Source: Apostichopus japonicus (lineage: Eukaryota > Echinodermata > Holothuroidea > Aspidochirotida > Stichopodidae). Taken from it: DNA of 64,000 nt. The notes beneath the pieces were generated by a model, which did no database searches, had not been told where the DNA came from, and was given only the letters and a program-made list of their open reading frames with translations. Positions 23,815 through 35,779 of this stretch are shown here, piece by piece. The stretch is taken from assembly GCF_037975245.1 (NCBI RefSeq), contig NC_092574.1, positions 5,264,713 to 5,328,712 on the forward strand. The letters are read 5' to 3'. Position 1 is the first letter of the stretch; every line of letters begins with the position of its first letter. A program made the translations under genes and the position numbers.

Positions 23815-23820
23815 TTTATT
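23815..23820 (-). promoter_or_regulatory. Polyadenylation signal candidate for the IFIT-like gene
   Basis: TTTATT on the plus strand reads AATAAA on the minus strand, about 90 bases past the stop codon of the IFIT-like ORF. Confidence 0.45.
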
Positions 23821-23910
23821 ATAAAAGTCAATGATATTGTCTGATCTCAGTATAGAACATTCGGTATAGTTATAAATATTCTCCAAGTGTTTAGCCCACT
23901 CAATAGATAC

Positions 23911-25359
23911 CTAATCATTCAATCCAATCTCTGCTACCCTGCTACGAAGGTTCTGTGCCATGATATCGCCATCGTCTATTGTTTCATAATATTGTTGTAA
24001 ATTTTCTTTGGCCTTCCTTGCAAATTCAGCAGTTTGACCACAAGCAGATATATCTACATTTTTCGTTATTACCAGTGCTGTCTCTATGATATCTTCAAAT
24101 GCCTTTGCCACTTTGTCATTTATTTGTTTTCTATTAACAATTAACAAGCTACAAGCACGTCGATATTGAGCTTCGATCAACTTATGCGGAGTGCCTTTGT
24201 ACTCCTCAATTATACTGTTGAACATTGCCTGTGCTTCCTCATTACGTCGCGCCTTACCAAACGCAATCGCTTTGCTTAGTTTACATTGAAAATGAGAAGG
24301 TTCTAGTTCAAGACATTTATCAATATATTTCATTTCCAATCTTTTATATTTGTTCTTATCATTCCAGTCTCTGGCATCGGCTGCTAAATATCGGTACACA
24401 ATCGATATCTGTAGAAACAACTCGGATCGGGGATGCTGAAGCTCTTCGCCTTTACGTAAAACATCAATGGCTCTTTCATTATCAAGCAAACCACGATAAA
24501 AACGACCTTTCTTTATGATAAGTTCACATGTATTTGCGTCAAGGTTGGCCATGATATCTTTGCCCTCATCGACTCGATCTGGGATTCTCAGCAAAACCTT
24601 TGCTAGGTCACATTGTGCCGACTTGTTTGTTGGTTCCAATTCAATCGCTTTCTCATAGCACTGAATCTCATCATGGATGCCATCATACGGTTCACTGAAG
24701 TTATTCGACCCAAGACGAGCCTGTCGTCCAATAACTGCACCAAGAGACTGATACCATGAAGATTTAATCTTGATGGTCTTTAGTGCTCGCTGGTATCTTC
24801 GTTCGGCTTCCTTGTATTTATTCGGTCCAAGTCTTGTTAAAGCGAAAGCAGCAGTAGCGTCTATGAAGGCTTCAAGTCTCGTTTGAGAGAGCTCATCTCG
24901 ATGTCTTCTCCAGCTTTGTTCTAATTCTGCGAGAAGTCTTAACCGTCTGTCCTCGTTCTGCTTTCCCTCGTGGATAGTTTCCAGAACCCACAACCTGTTT
25001 GCATTTACAATGATGATGTAAGCCTGACGTTCATCGTCATCTGCAACTTTCATGGCTTCTCTCTCCGCTTCCACGAAGAATTCTTCGGCTTTCTGAGAAT
25101 TACTTTGCACCCCTTCAAAGTTAGAGACCTCTAGATAACCTCTGAATAACAGCATATCACAGGCTGTCTCCGTCCATTCTATCTCATTTCTGGTTTCCAG
25201 TTTACTATCGAGGTTGTTTGTTATACCCTTAAAGTCTATGAGAATATTCTGATCAAGATTCCAATTGAAATGACAAGGGACTTTTTTCCACCAATCGGGT
25301 ATAGAATGACAACCGGCCATTGTAGAAGCTATAGAAGAACAATTTGAATAACAATACAT
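23911..25359 (-). CDS. IFIT-like tetratricopeptide-repeat protein
   Basis: Intact single-exon ORF of 482 codons. The second methionine (codon 14, base 25320) has the better context (ACAATGG) and is the likelier start, giving 469 residues, in the IFIT size range of about 470-490. Near the N-terminus CHFNWNLDQN (residues 29-38) closely matches the CHFTW-type signature of vertebrate IFIT proteins. It is followed by helix-turn repeats: YKEAERRYQRALKTI (about 185-200), CYEKAIELEPTNKSAQ (about 235-250), NERAIDVLRKGEEL (about 300-315) and CLELEPSHFQCKLSKAI (about 350-367). IFITs are interferon-induced cytosolic proteins that bind foreign RNA ends; whether this protein binds RNA or is induced by immune signals is inference. 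No obvious ISRE was identified. Surrounded by transposon relics, with no gene neighbours. A generic TPR protein is the alternative. Confidence 0.85.
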   Translation of the reverse strand: MYCYSNCSSIASTMAGCHSIPDWWKKVPCHFNWNLDQNILIDFKGITNNLDSKLETRNEIEWTETACDMLLFRGYLEVSNFEGVQSNSQKAEEFFVEAEREAMKVADDDERQAYIIIVNANRLWVLETIHEGKQNEDRRLRLLAELEQSWRRHRDELSQTRLEAFIDATAAFALTRLGPNKYKEAERRYQRALKTIKIKSSWYQSLGAVIGRQARLGSNNFSEPYDGIHDEIQCYEKAIELEPTNKSAQCDLAKVLLRIPDRVDEGKDIMANLDANTCELIIKKGRFYRGLLDNERAIDVLRKGEELQHPRSELFLQISIVYRYLAADARDWNDKNKYKRLEMKYIDKCLELEPSHFQCKLSKAIAFGKARRNEEAQAMFNSIIEEYKGTPHKLIEAQYRRACSLLIVNRKQINDKVAKAFEDIIETALVITKNVDISACGQTAEFARKAKENLQQYYETIDDGDIMAQNLRSRVAEIGLND

Positions 25360-26132
25360 TTAAAAATCACTGGCGTATTTTGGATTGAAGAATGTATGAG
25401 CTTAGCTGTAGACAACATTCTATAGTATTCTTTTATATTTTCCCTTTTTGTTTTCATTAATATGATCATTTATAAAAGATAATTTACTGAAATAATAGAA
25501 TGACTCATGTGACAAAAATTGTAAACAGAGCTGGGTAAAATCATTATTAATCCATCAATTTCTGCGACGTTTTCCCATAGTTTTTTTTTCGGGGCTCCTG
25601 AAGTGCCCGGTTGTTCAATGGTCTGCACTGCCAATTGCTACGCATCTTTGCTTTGATGTCGGGTATGTACTATAAATTGTATCACAGAGATAGTTCATGT
25701 CATTTCAATTTTCATGTGGTTGTTTGTATTAAATATAATCTTATATAATCCATGTTGTAGAACAGGAATGCTACATTTGAATGATCTTTCTTTAACAGAA
25801 TATCAGTTATGTTGACACCTGGGATGGGGGGGGGGGGGAGGCTGAGAGTTGAGTGGAGGGAAGCCTCTCGCACGACCAGTTCGGTCATTTTAGGCAATGC
25901 CAGTATGTTCAATTCCCAAACATTTGAAACCATGGTAACGGTACTGTCATGAATGTTTATTTATCCAAATTGAACACTTCCTGAGTTCCATCTGCTAAAT
26001 CGTTGACTGGATAGTCCTACTAAAATTATATGAACTTGATATAGTGTACAGAAAGTCAAGCGGGGAGCCAGGATTTCATCTTGGGGGGGGGGGGGGTCGG
26101 GTCGGATCAAATTTATTGATCTGTTTTGCGCT
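25360..26132. other. Upstream flank of the IFIT-like gene
   Basis: Contains poly-G runs (25820-25840, 26080-26095) and short ORFs only. The promoter of the IFIT-like gene should be at 25360-25700, but no TATA box or known element stands out. Confidence 0.4.
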
Positions 26133-26140
26133 ATCTGCAT

Positions 26141-27682
26141 CAGGGACGTAGCCAGGGGGGAGCCGGGGGAGCGACCGCTCCCCCTTTCAGTGTCGATTTT
26201 ATTTTTAATAAACTGTCGTTTTTTTAGCAATGGTATTTTGTCAGTGCTCTTTTGATCTTGAATACTCGTCAGCTCCGTTAACTCAATTATAATCGTAGTA
26301 ACATTCACGCCTACTGATTCAACTACTTACTTAGTTTGGCATATGCAATAAGCTAAATTTAGCATATAGCCTATTAGAAGCCTACAGTTGGCCACTGCGT
26401 AATAAGATACATATTGCCTACCTAACCGCACTCTATGGAATGTCACGAACCGTATATGCACAACAACGTCGACAACGTTCGTTCTCATCCTTTCTATGAT
26501 TCGTCTTAAGTTGTTGCACGAACAGCATGTTATGAGGCTAAGCTAGCAATCGTATGTGATACGCACTTCCTATAAATAATTATTACACTGCTAATACACT
26601 GCGATAACGATATTTGTTTTTAGGCCACTGCATATCTGGCTATATTACAAAATATGAAAGTTTATATTGTCCATCAGTTAAGTTCGTCAAATGTATTAAA
26701 GTCCAGACATTGGACAACAAACAAGAATCATATTACTGGAAAAATTGAAATAGAGCACTGTGTTTGTCTTCTGATATATATGTAAAAGAACATGTGAAAG
26801 AATTCAAACAGGAAAAAAAAAATCTGCTGATAATATCATATCATATGATCAGGGGCGTAGCCAGTATGTAGCACTGTAGGCCCGGGCCTACACTTTTTTG
26901 GGCCAAGCTATCTTTTTTTTTTAAAAACACCCATAATTCAAATCGATAAGCTTGCTGGACGAGTTTAAGAGTCTATATAGACAGGAAAAACTATTGAAAT
27001 GAACGTAGCAAGAATATGGCTAAATTAGGTGACCTATTCTTCTGTCATCTAGGCTGTCATTTCTATTGCGTGCCGTTTCATTCAACACTCTACCCGACGA
27101 AAAAGTCTAGAATCCGATCTTGTCAGTTTTTTAACATCTAGTTAAGAACCCGTTAACGCAGATAATATTTCAGTTGAGAAAACAGTTGAGAAATTTGCAT
27201 CAGATGGCAATCGTCGGATAGCTCTAGACTTCTCTTATAAGGCTAACTTAAACATAAGCTACAGTTGTATCAAAGACAATTACTGGCTATAGTTGTATAA
27301 AATATATACATTTCTGGCCTATCTTTGTATTTACAAGTATCAGAAGTTGAAAAGTAAGACTACTCTGTACATGTACCTTGCTAATTTTAAATACATTATG
27401 TGGTATTGAATTACGTACTATTTTAACTCGTTTGTTTTTGGGGCTTAAAAGTGATACTGAATGAGGTGTCTCAAGTTAGCAAGAGGCCAGGGAACCAGAA
27501 TGAACACTCGGGAAGGGCCGTTTCCGGCCATCTGGGGGGTTTGTAAAACCAAAATTTTCTTGTACGCTCCGCGCCAACTGATGGTGGCGCTCCGCTCAGA
27601 TAGTCGTGCCTACAACTTTGAAAATCCATATCAATCGCAAAAAGTGCTCCCCCCCCCTTTCAAATTCCTGGCTACGTCGCTG
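26141..27682 (+). mobile_element. 1.5-kb hAT-ended element with exact 8-bp target duplication
   Basis: ATCTGCAT at 26133-26140 is repeated at 27683-27690, flanking ends CAGGGACGTAGCCAGG and CCTGGCTACGTCGCTG (perfect reverse complements over 14 bases). The first 700 bp match the left part of the 10957 element, and the last 60 bp match its right end (ATATCAATCGCAAAAAGTGC). The middle is different, beginning with a nested CAGGGGCGTAGCCAG end at 26850, so this is a deleted or rearranged relative. No transposase. Confidence 0.85.
26850..27630. mobile_element. Nested second element inside the 26141 element
   Basis: The match with the 10957 element stops at CATATGAT (26841-26848), after which CAGGGGCGTAGCCAG starts at 26850. 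Near 27490-27610 is a reverse-oriented piece of the MITE family also seen at 28440, 31459 and 45206 (GTACGCTCCGCGCCAACT, CGCTCCGCT.AGATAGT). The right boundary is unclear. Confidence 0.5.
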
Positions 27683-27699
27683 ATCTGCATAGGGTCTAG

Positions 27700-28050
27700 A
27701 CGATATTTTCAGAGCTTTCAATTTGTTTCACCAATCGTCCGAGACTTTAGCCATGTGAAATTATATTAAAAAGTTCAAATGAATGCATAGGATTAGCCTA
27801 ATATTGATTCGTTGGTTAGAAATTATTCCAGTTGGTAATAAACAACTCATAATAGAAGCTACAAGAAGGGTGGCCTAGCTAGTTCAAACCGTGGCACCGT
27901 AGCCAGTTACACAAAATCAACAATACGGTAGTGCCACGGTGCAATCTGCAGCAGGGTGGCCAGTTTGTATGTAACACAACTGGTAAAATTGAGAGAATTT
28001 ACCTCCAAATCGAGTGAATAAAGACCAAAAACATTTCTGTTCGATGTCTG
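27700..28050. other. No feature recognised
   Basis: Short gap between the hAT element and copy B. No ORF or repeat recognised. Confidence 0.4.
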
Positions 28051-28439
28051 CCTCTATACGTAGCCTACAATTTGGTAGTTTGAATTCATTTTTCATATGG
28101 TGACTTTAGTTACCGGGGTAGATATCTTTTCAAAAGTGTGGGGACAAAAGCTTAGGTATGCCGCTATGTCTACGACGTCTACTTTTAGCCTTCAATGGGA
28201 ATGAGATATTCCAGTTTCCACCCTTTTGTGAGATTTTGTGTGAGACCTCCACCTCTACATTCTCCCCGCTTATGGTCCCATTTTTTCTCATTCTCTCCCT
28301 CTCTCTCTCTCTTCTCTCTCTGTTCTCTTATTGTCTTTAGGGTGGGGAGTAACCGCCCTCTGGATACGCGCTTGGAGAAAGTCACTTTACTCTTAGCTGA
28401 CAACCCTGTGTGTTCTGTTCTCATACTGTTTACAGTACA

Positions 28440-28780
28440 CAGGGGCGTCGGAAGCTATTTGGGATTGGTACAGCAGAGCAGAGTGTGGCCATCTATCATA
28501 ATTATAAGGGGGGGGGGGGTTGGTAGGTCAAACTACGCGCCACCATGCTTGGCGTGTAGCGTAATGGAGAACATTTTGAAAAATGCCTCCCAGATTGCAG
28601 GAAATGGCACTTCCCGAGCTTGAAAACAAGACCCCTGCCATGTCAGAGTAGTCACATTTAGCCTACTTGCGGTCATCATTATTGATTATTTTTTGCCATT
28701 TTTTTCTTAGTCCCACTTTTTTTTTTCTTTTTTTGCGCCGTGGATATTGGTCCGGCGTTGTACCGGCTCCGACGCCCCTG
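28440..28780 (+). mobile_element. 341-bp MITE inserted in copy B
   Basis: Ends CAGGGGCGTCGG and CCGACGCCCCTG are perfect inverted repeats. GTACA flanks both sides (28435-28439 and 28781-28785), and copy A shows the empty site near 10010. The interior (TGGCGTGTAGCGTAATGG, GGAAATGGCACTTCCCGAG) matches the 45206 MITE, whose duplication is 8 bp, so the 5-bp repeat here may be a decayed 8-bp one. Confidence 0.8.
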
Positions 28781-30252
28781 GTACATACATATATCGATCA
28801 CACTTTTCTGCTAAGGCCTGTGTATTTATGATTCAATTCACGTTGTCAGTAAAATTTGTCAACTGTCACTCAAATTTAGAATTTGAATAAACTTAAAAAC
28901 GTAAAATGCTATAGCGATGGGATTTTGACAATTGGGTTCTGTTTTCGCCCTTTCAGTTGTTTTCTCTGAAGTTCTCAGTTTGGTGTGGATTTTTCTTTCA
29001 ACATTAAGGTTTAAGCTATCTCATTATCTATGATATACTATAATTATGATTACATATATTTGTATATGAAGCTCAGCTTCATCGACTTAGGCTTCATTCA
29101 TGCCACTACTATAAGATTGTCTGTCCAAAGCCATAGTCCTTCGGTTTTACTACGTTATTCGGCTTAAGTATGTAAATTCGTTGGAACTTAATTTTACGGT
29201 TAGGCCTATTCTAACGACTAATCAGGCTGTGCGAATTCACAAATGCGATGTTGAAATTACGAAATATATCATCGTGTAGTTTCCAAGTAACAATATCGGA
29301 TTAACTTTGGACGGTTGATATAACGAGTGAATTAATTATAAACATACTCATGATATAACAAGCATGGCAGCAGGTTATCTCGTAGGGTAACCTAAAGAAA
29401 AATTGTAGGGTAATAGTTAACTTGAGACGCAATTAACTGGTATTAATTTGAGAATTCCCGTCAATTACGGATATGCGCCAGCCGCGAACTGGTTAAACTG
29501 AGCCTTTCAATGCATTTGGTAATTTTGTTACAATACTTTTTGCCCGCCAATGTCATTTTGTGGGGGGGGGGGGGGTAAACGGGGATGGGGATTCGTCCCC
29601 TCACCACACCCCCGCTGGTTACGTCACTGTGGCTAAAAAGTGAATGAGAGACTTGTTTACAACTATCACCTCTATATATGTACGTCAGAATCTAAATTTA
29701 GGGTTTACTGGTCATTGTTTGGTTTACTATACCATGTGACATGTGTAAGAGGGCGGGCCGCACAGGAGTGTCAAGTTTCGCAGTTTGAAATCAAACAATT
29801 GTTTGCCTTTTCCGTCTAGGATATCTCTCTTTGACTTACATAGACTTTCCAAATACCATCATAGACTTTCTCGTGCTTTCCGTTACATTCGTCAAATTCT
29901 ACAATTACTTTGACAAGCCATCGTATACACAACAGGTACATGCATCCATGATTCGTGAATGAAATATTGTACTGCTTATTGACCATTAAGTGGTAAATTA
30001 TCGGACTTAAACTGCAACAACATCAATCACACACATATGCACATTGTTCTCACATTTATGTGTAGTTCAACAACACCACTTCTCTCAATCAGCAATGCCT
30101 TACGTGAAACGTTACGTTTCAATGATTGGAGAAAAAGTTGCGTTTTTTTTTTCTCTATCATGAACACATAAGATCTTGACTGTGCGTTAAGAAGGCATAC
30201 GGTAATGGAGCCATTTAATGTCCGTGATCGATGGACAAGTGTGTATTCTGTC

Positions 30253-30621
30253 CAAGGGCGTAGGAACCGGGGGGCTGGGGGCGCCAGCCCCCCCCCCCAG
30301 TGAAAAATATGGGGGCGGAAGTATCGTTCCGCCCCCCCCCCCCCCGCTCCGCAAGTCAGAAAACCCCTTTTTCATTTCCAAATGAGAAAAAAATCTCATT
30401 TGAAGCACCAAATTGCATCTAAGGCCAGGTGAAAATGCAAAATTCTTTACAAAATGAAGTGGGTGTTAAAGTGTGCTATATTGCACCAAATTGCATCTGA
30501 GGCCACCTGGAAATGCAAAAAAAATCCAAAGGGGAGGGGAACACCCCCTCCCCTTAGACCCCTCCCCAGGCCGGCCATCAGTCTTCAGCCCCCCACTCAA
30601 AAGTACCTTCCTACGCCACTG
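30253..30621 (+). mobile_element. 369-bp hAT-type MITE inserted in copy B
   Basis: ATTCTGTC at 30245-30252 is repeated at 30622-30629. The ends CAAGGGCGTAGGAA and the reverse complement of TTCCTACGCCACTG form inverted repeats. Copy A has one uninterrupted ATTCTGTC at about 16680. The interior has long G and C runs and no coding sequence. Confidence 0.9.
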
Positions 30622-31458
30622 ATTCTGTCCTCTGTCAAGTGACCGCCGTGAAGGCGAAAGCGCATCGTTCAACATCAATGCAACGAACGAGGTTGTTTCG
30701 GTATAATTATAATGAGAAAAGGGATCCACTTCAAGGATCCGTTATACCATTCTTACAGCAGAAATTGTAGTAGTCATAAAACACATACATCAGAAAAAAA
30801 ACACAAATCAAAATGTTTAAAACTAACCTTATCTCTTTGTGAGGTCTTGGTCTCGCTGATGTTGAATAGCTTCTAATTGATCTTTCTAAGTAGGAGTTGC
30901 TTATAAATTTTCCACTTGCTATAATACAACAACTGGCGATTCTAAATCACTAAAATGTTTCGCAATAATAGGGTAATTCCAGGCAAAGAAAAATAACCGA
31001 CCTTTAAACTCTAGTCAGATATCTGTATTATGCATGAATAGCTATACTTTCTTCACTGGCACGTCTGCGATGATGGTCGTGTTCACAGCACCTCATAAAA
31101 CAAGTACACAAGTCATAACACTGGCATCATTCTTACTACGGAAATGCATACAGGTAAACTGGTGGAAAAGATATCACCATTTTAAGCTCCCTTTTCGACA
31201 CAAAAAACATCTCAAAGGGGAGAGGAGTCTACCCCTAAAACCCCTCCCCAAGCCGGAAGTATGATTAATTTGCTTCTCCCTTCCCCTAAACTTTGCGTTA
31301 AACATTTTATTGCCATACATACATTTCAGTTCGCTAACTTGATGATCTCGGCATTGTCATCACAACATAGTTCGCTTAATATATATCAGGGAGATCAAAT
31401 TCTGTATAGCTAAGAACACTGTATGTCTCTTTGAAATAAAGAAGAATTTTGTGTTGTC

Positions 31459-31705
31459 CAGGGGCGTAGCGAGGTATTCGCCAAGGGAGGGGTGAAGTTT
31501 GTAGGCAAACTATCTAAGCTTAGCGCCCCCATGAGTTGGCGCGAAGCGTAAAAGAAAATTTGGGCCGACAAATACTCCCAAATCTCTGGAAATGGCACTT
31601 TCCAGGCCTTGTAAGTCGCATTTCAGCATTTTTTATTTTTAAATTACTAGCGATATCATAAAAATATATGCTTAAGGAGGGGGGGGGGGGCGGTCGCCCC
31701 CTTCA
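31459..31705 (+). mobile_element. Truncated hAT-type MITE, 45206 family
   Basis: Begins CAGGGGCGTAGCGAGG right after GTGTTGTC in copy B, and matches the 45206 element through GGAAATGGCACTTTCC and ACTAGCGATATCATAAAAA to a GGGCGGTCGCCCCCTTC end. The true right TIR is replaced by the tetranucleotide tail of the neighbouring LINE, so the LINE probably inserted into, or recombined with, it. Confidence 0.65.
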
Positions 31706-32515
31706 CGGACGGACGGACGGATAGATAGATGGATAGAAGAATTTAAGTTTATAATCAATAGTCGGAATCATATTAGTTTGTTTATAATGGAAAATATAAT
31801 ACTTTGCGTGATCAATTAAGACGTTGAAAGGATGCTGGATAAGTCTTTTGTAAACCAAGAAAATATCTTCTTTCGAGAAAATGAACTGACGGCTCAGAAA
31901 ACGTTTCTAAATGAAATGAAGAAATAAATATGACATTGCTAAAATAAATGATCTAACGTCTCTTCCTCTCATTTACAAAAGTACATGAAAATTATCAATT
32001 AAGTTCATGAGAAATAAGCATCTATTGAACATATTGGAGTTAAGTTTCCCAAATCCGACTACCTTGGACAGTAAAATATCGAGGACCACAATTTTTCGTC
32101 AAAATGAAATAGAGCGTCCATTTTGCAACTGCTTTGAGATTGCTCCTAAACTTTGAAATATAAATATTGTGTACAAATTTAGACACCCTTTCATTGGTTT
32201 TCCAAGGAGTCCCATGCACTTTCGGCAGTAGTGAACGGAGGAGATTGTACCCTCCGAAATAAGACCCCTCTGAGTAAAGAGTAAATGGACACACATATCG
32301 TTGGTATAACGACGGATCCAAGTACATTTTAACCTGCAGTGAATGAATCCAAGTGAATCACATTTAAACCCCCACGACCTATATGGTTTATAATAGTACG
32401 ACGGTTAATTTTCTCTTGCCCATATCCCCAAGTAAACTTAAGAATAAACCTATTAAAGTAACGAATAAAATAAACGAGAGGCTTTGGGAGAATAAAAAAG
32501 GTTGGGACAGGCCAA

Positions 32516-32821
32516 TCAAAGGGCCAGGGCCAGAGAAAGAAAGGGCCTGAGTGGCCATCCCTTTCTCACTCCCCTTTCTAAATTAAAGTTACCAGAAGAA
32601 TAACCATTATTGTAAACACAGCTGGCACTGTTGTGATGAAATGTTTTCATCCACTGAATGCCATTTTTCCGAAATGCTTGTAAGGAATTACGTAGAAAAT
32701 GCCAGTCTATTTTATCGAGAGCTTTTTCAAAATCAATCAAAAAAATTAACCCAGTCTTCTCGTGAGATGAGCAGTAATCACTAAGATCGAAGGTAATTCT
32801 GAAGCAAGAGGAATCCTTCAC
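32516..32821 (-). pseudogene. Reverse-transcriptase fragment of the L1/Tx1-like LINE
   Basis: A 101-codon open stretch with IDFEKALDKIDW, SCVYNNGY and LERGVRKGWPL, corresponding to RT motifs just before the catalytic box. RQGCPLSP of intact elements is RKGWPLRP here. The frame is closed after LALAL. Part of the LINE above. Confidence 0.8.
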
Positions 32822-34159
32822 AGACTTTCGGATGAGAGTATCACCCCGCGAGTCTGCTCTGGAGATGCTCTGGAGGGAACCTTAAAGGCATTGAAGACTT
32901 GCCCAAACTGCGTGCCGCGCTCTGAAAAAAAGTTAACTTTCCGTTGCTTGCAAGTAAAGTTTTCTACTTGTCGCTACAAAATGCAGACAGTAATGAAACG
33001 TGATACCTTGTTATACTTTATCTAGACCTGAGATGTCCATCGCTGTATCGTTTTTACACATGTGCTGTGGGTATTGACCGCAGCTGTATGTACTGACTGT
33101 ACACTAGTGTCCAATAACCGAATGTAGCAAGCTGTGTGCGTATTTTCTGGGATCGATGATGGTGTCTAACACTTCTCTTACACCTCATTCGTCACTAGGT
33201 CAGATTACCGGCATTATACGTTGCGCGATTCTTAACACCCTTTAACTATAACCATAATTACCACGAGATGACCAATCAAATGCCAAAAGGATTTGTAAAA
33301 AATGGTCGTAATAGATGAAATGTATTAGAACACAAAGTGAATTCACCATCACAAAGCTTAGAGACATCTTCGCATAATTCTGGGTGAACTAACTCATAAA
33401 GGAAAGATCCCGCAGAAAGTGTTGACGGTGCTGTAACAAAAATTATAGAATCGACGAATTTCATGCAAAATATCGTTTCCGTCATCTAAAAGAATGCTTA
33501 AGAGTTGACGAATATGATTATTTTCATTATTTCGTATTTCTTTAATTAATTTTAAAAGAAGAAGAAGCACTAAACATAGTAAAGAGTGTTTATCTCTGCC
33601 TCCTCAACCCATCGTACTCTAGATCTGACAATAGTACCTTTGAGCTTATATCGTAATAAGACTATAAATCATTCTGGGCAGCTTTAAGATGAGATCTAAC
33701 CTCCGCAGATTCTGCCATAAATAACTGTACAGTTGCTCTAAACTGGACATTTTACGTAAAAGTGTTTCTTCATTATAACGTCGTCTCTCAAAGGCATTTT
33801 GCTTAGAGTATTTTATGGAAGCTGGGTCTCCCGGCGAGTGCGGGGGTTTGCTGAAGAAAATGGTTTTTATCATTGGCTCGAATATGTCATTGAACATGTT
33901 AATAAAAGAATCATCGTTTGAAAGAGAATTGTTGAATTTCCAATAACCTGGACACGTGAAGAAAATAAATGAGTGGTCTGACTGGATACCAGGAGAAAAA
34001 GATACGTCACTAATAGTGTGCTCAATATTTCGAGGGACAAGGAAAAAATCAAATCTCTAGTGAATTGCAGATATAATATTAGAACTCCATAGTACTTTGA
34101 GAATGGGTTTTTCTCCCTCCAGTTATCAATTAGATTTTAGACTGGCATTCATGAAAAAC

Positions 34160-34216
34160 TTACGTAAATCAAATTTGAAGGCTAGAGGCTCTAGCCTTCA
34201 AATTTGATTTACGTAA
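34160..34216. repeat. Perfect palindrome, 27-bp arms with 3-base spacer
   Basis: TTACGTAAATCAAATTTGAA.. (34160-34186) is exactly inverted at 34190-34216 around GGC. It lies in the endonuclease part of the dead LINE, where normal elements have one copy, so it is a short inverted duplication rather than an element feature. Confidence 0.95.
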
Positions 34217-35404
34217 ACCACCCACCTTTGTCTAAATCCAAATTGAAAACAAAGCTGAAGTCTCTAGCCATGATATGTTATCATGTTATATGCTATCATG
34301 ATAAGTTATTGGATAGTCCACTAAAAAGACTGGATTTATCTATATGTTCAAGGGTCATATACTCCAACGACAGTAATTATTTTATTCAAAAACTTCGGCG
34401 AGGATAAACCTTCCATGAGTGTTTGCAGTAGGCCTATGTTTAAAAATATTACCATGTAAGTGTGGGCTGAAGAGTAAAAAAAACTCCCGACTAGCTGTTG
34501 AGCCACATAAAAGATAAAAGAAACCGGCCTCCCCATTCATTGAGCCAATATTTGTCATCGTGAAAACAGCTGTGCGATTCTTGAATTTACGACTTTGGAG
34601 GAAGCGAATAACGGTCTGCGTTTTTTCGATTGTCTAAGTCCTCTAGCATTGAAAGAATGAATTTTAGCGTTGCCATATAACGGTTAGAATATAAGTAAAG
34701 TGTTTAGGTTAAATTTCATGGAACACCACGCTTGGTGTACATAAACTGTCTGTGATATCCAGATATACTATAGTACTTATATACTAAGTATAATGTAGAT
34801 AACCATGTATTGAAAGGAGATTGAAGAAGAAATAAATATGTTCAATCCAAATGGATGTAAAACAGATCCGTGTCTATCGGGAAAATTCCGACACAAAATT
34901 GTGTTGGTGAAAAAGGACGATTACTCCCGGGCTGTAATATAGAACAGATAAAGGAATGATGTGATGTAAGCAAATCCATAACAACAAAAGGGATTGGTGT
35001 TGAACGATCAGAAACACAAAAAACAATTTTGCATATTCAAATGAAGTAATAAGGTATAATATTAGAGGAACGCCACCAACCGTCAGTGAAACGTAACATT
35101 TGGTGAGGTATATGTCTCTTATTCTTCAGTGGAGTAATTTTGTCTTGGTTGTAAGAGTGCATTACCAGGATATATCTGTTTCTTCCGTTGACCACCCTTC
35201 CGTCACAATGGGCCCGCTCTATCCGACAATCGGCAGCGACAGCTTTTCGTCAAACCTCCCGTGCTAGGTACAAACAATTGTCATCGTTTTCGGTCATAAT
35301 CCCAACTGTTCTTAGGTTATTTCTCCGTGAGGAACGTTACTGTTTCATCAGCCTGGTTGTCGCATTATGTTACGATATCGGCTATTCTCAGGTGTAACGA
35401 TTTG

Positions 35405-35779
35405 CAGTGGCGGAGCGTCCATACAGTCAAGGGGGCGGATGCCCCCGCCCCCCTGACGGACTCAAATGGACTGCTGGCGCCCTTTTCAGCTTTTTACCAC
35501 TTCTAAGTTATTCGCGATTATTGACATTTTTACTGCGCTCTCATCTACCTATTGACATTTGTCACATTTTTTTGGCGATGACACATATTTATTCTTCGTT
35601 TATCTGCAAATTAGCAAGGCCTGGAAAGGGTCATTTCTGGCGATCTAGGGAGTATCTTTACTCAAAAAATTCTGTACGCTCCGCGCCAACCTGTGGTGGC
35701 GCTCCGCTAAGATAGTGTCGAAAGCGCCCCTACAGACCATTCTCGCCCCCTCTGACCAATACCCCTAGCTCCGCCACTG
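35405..35779 (+). mobile_element. 375-bp hAT-type MITE with perfect 8-bp target duplication
   Basis: ACGATTTG at 35397-35404 and again at 35780-35787. Ends CAGTGGCGGAGC and GCTCCGCCACTG are perfect inverted repeats. It sits in ORF1 of the dead LINE. The interior carries a reversed match to the 45206 family (GTACGCTCCGCGCCAAC). Confidence 0.95.

Larger units (their letters stand above)
28052..31458 (+). repeat. Copy B of the dispersed segment
   Basis: Contiguous version of the unit that in copy A is split into 1-783, 9960-10948 and 16190-17485; about 90 per cent identical. It carries two insertions absent from copy A (28440-28780 and 30253-30621). Its right end is cut at GTGTTGTC by the element starting at 31459. 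No host gene inside. Confidence 0.85.

Noticed and set aside
24225-24518. Plus-strand ORF of 97 codons
   Set aside because: It lies antisense within the IFIT-like gene and is a shadow of it.
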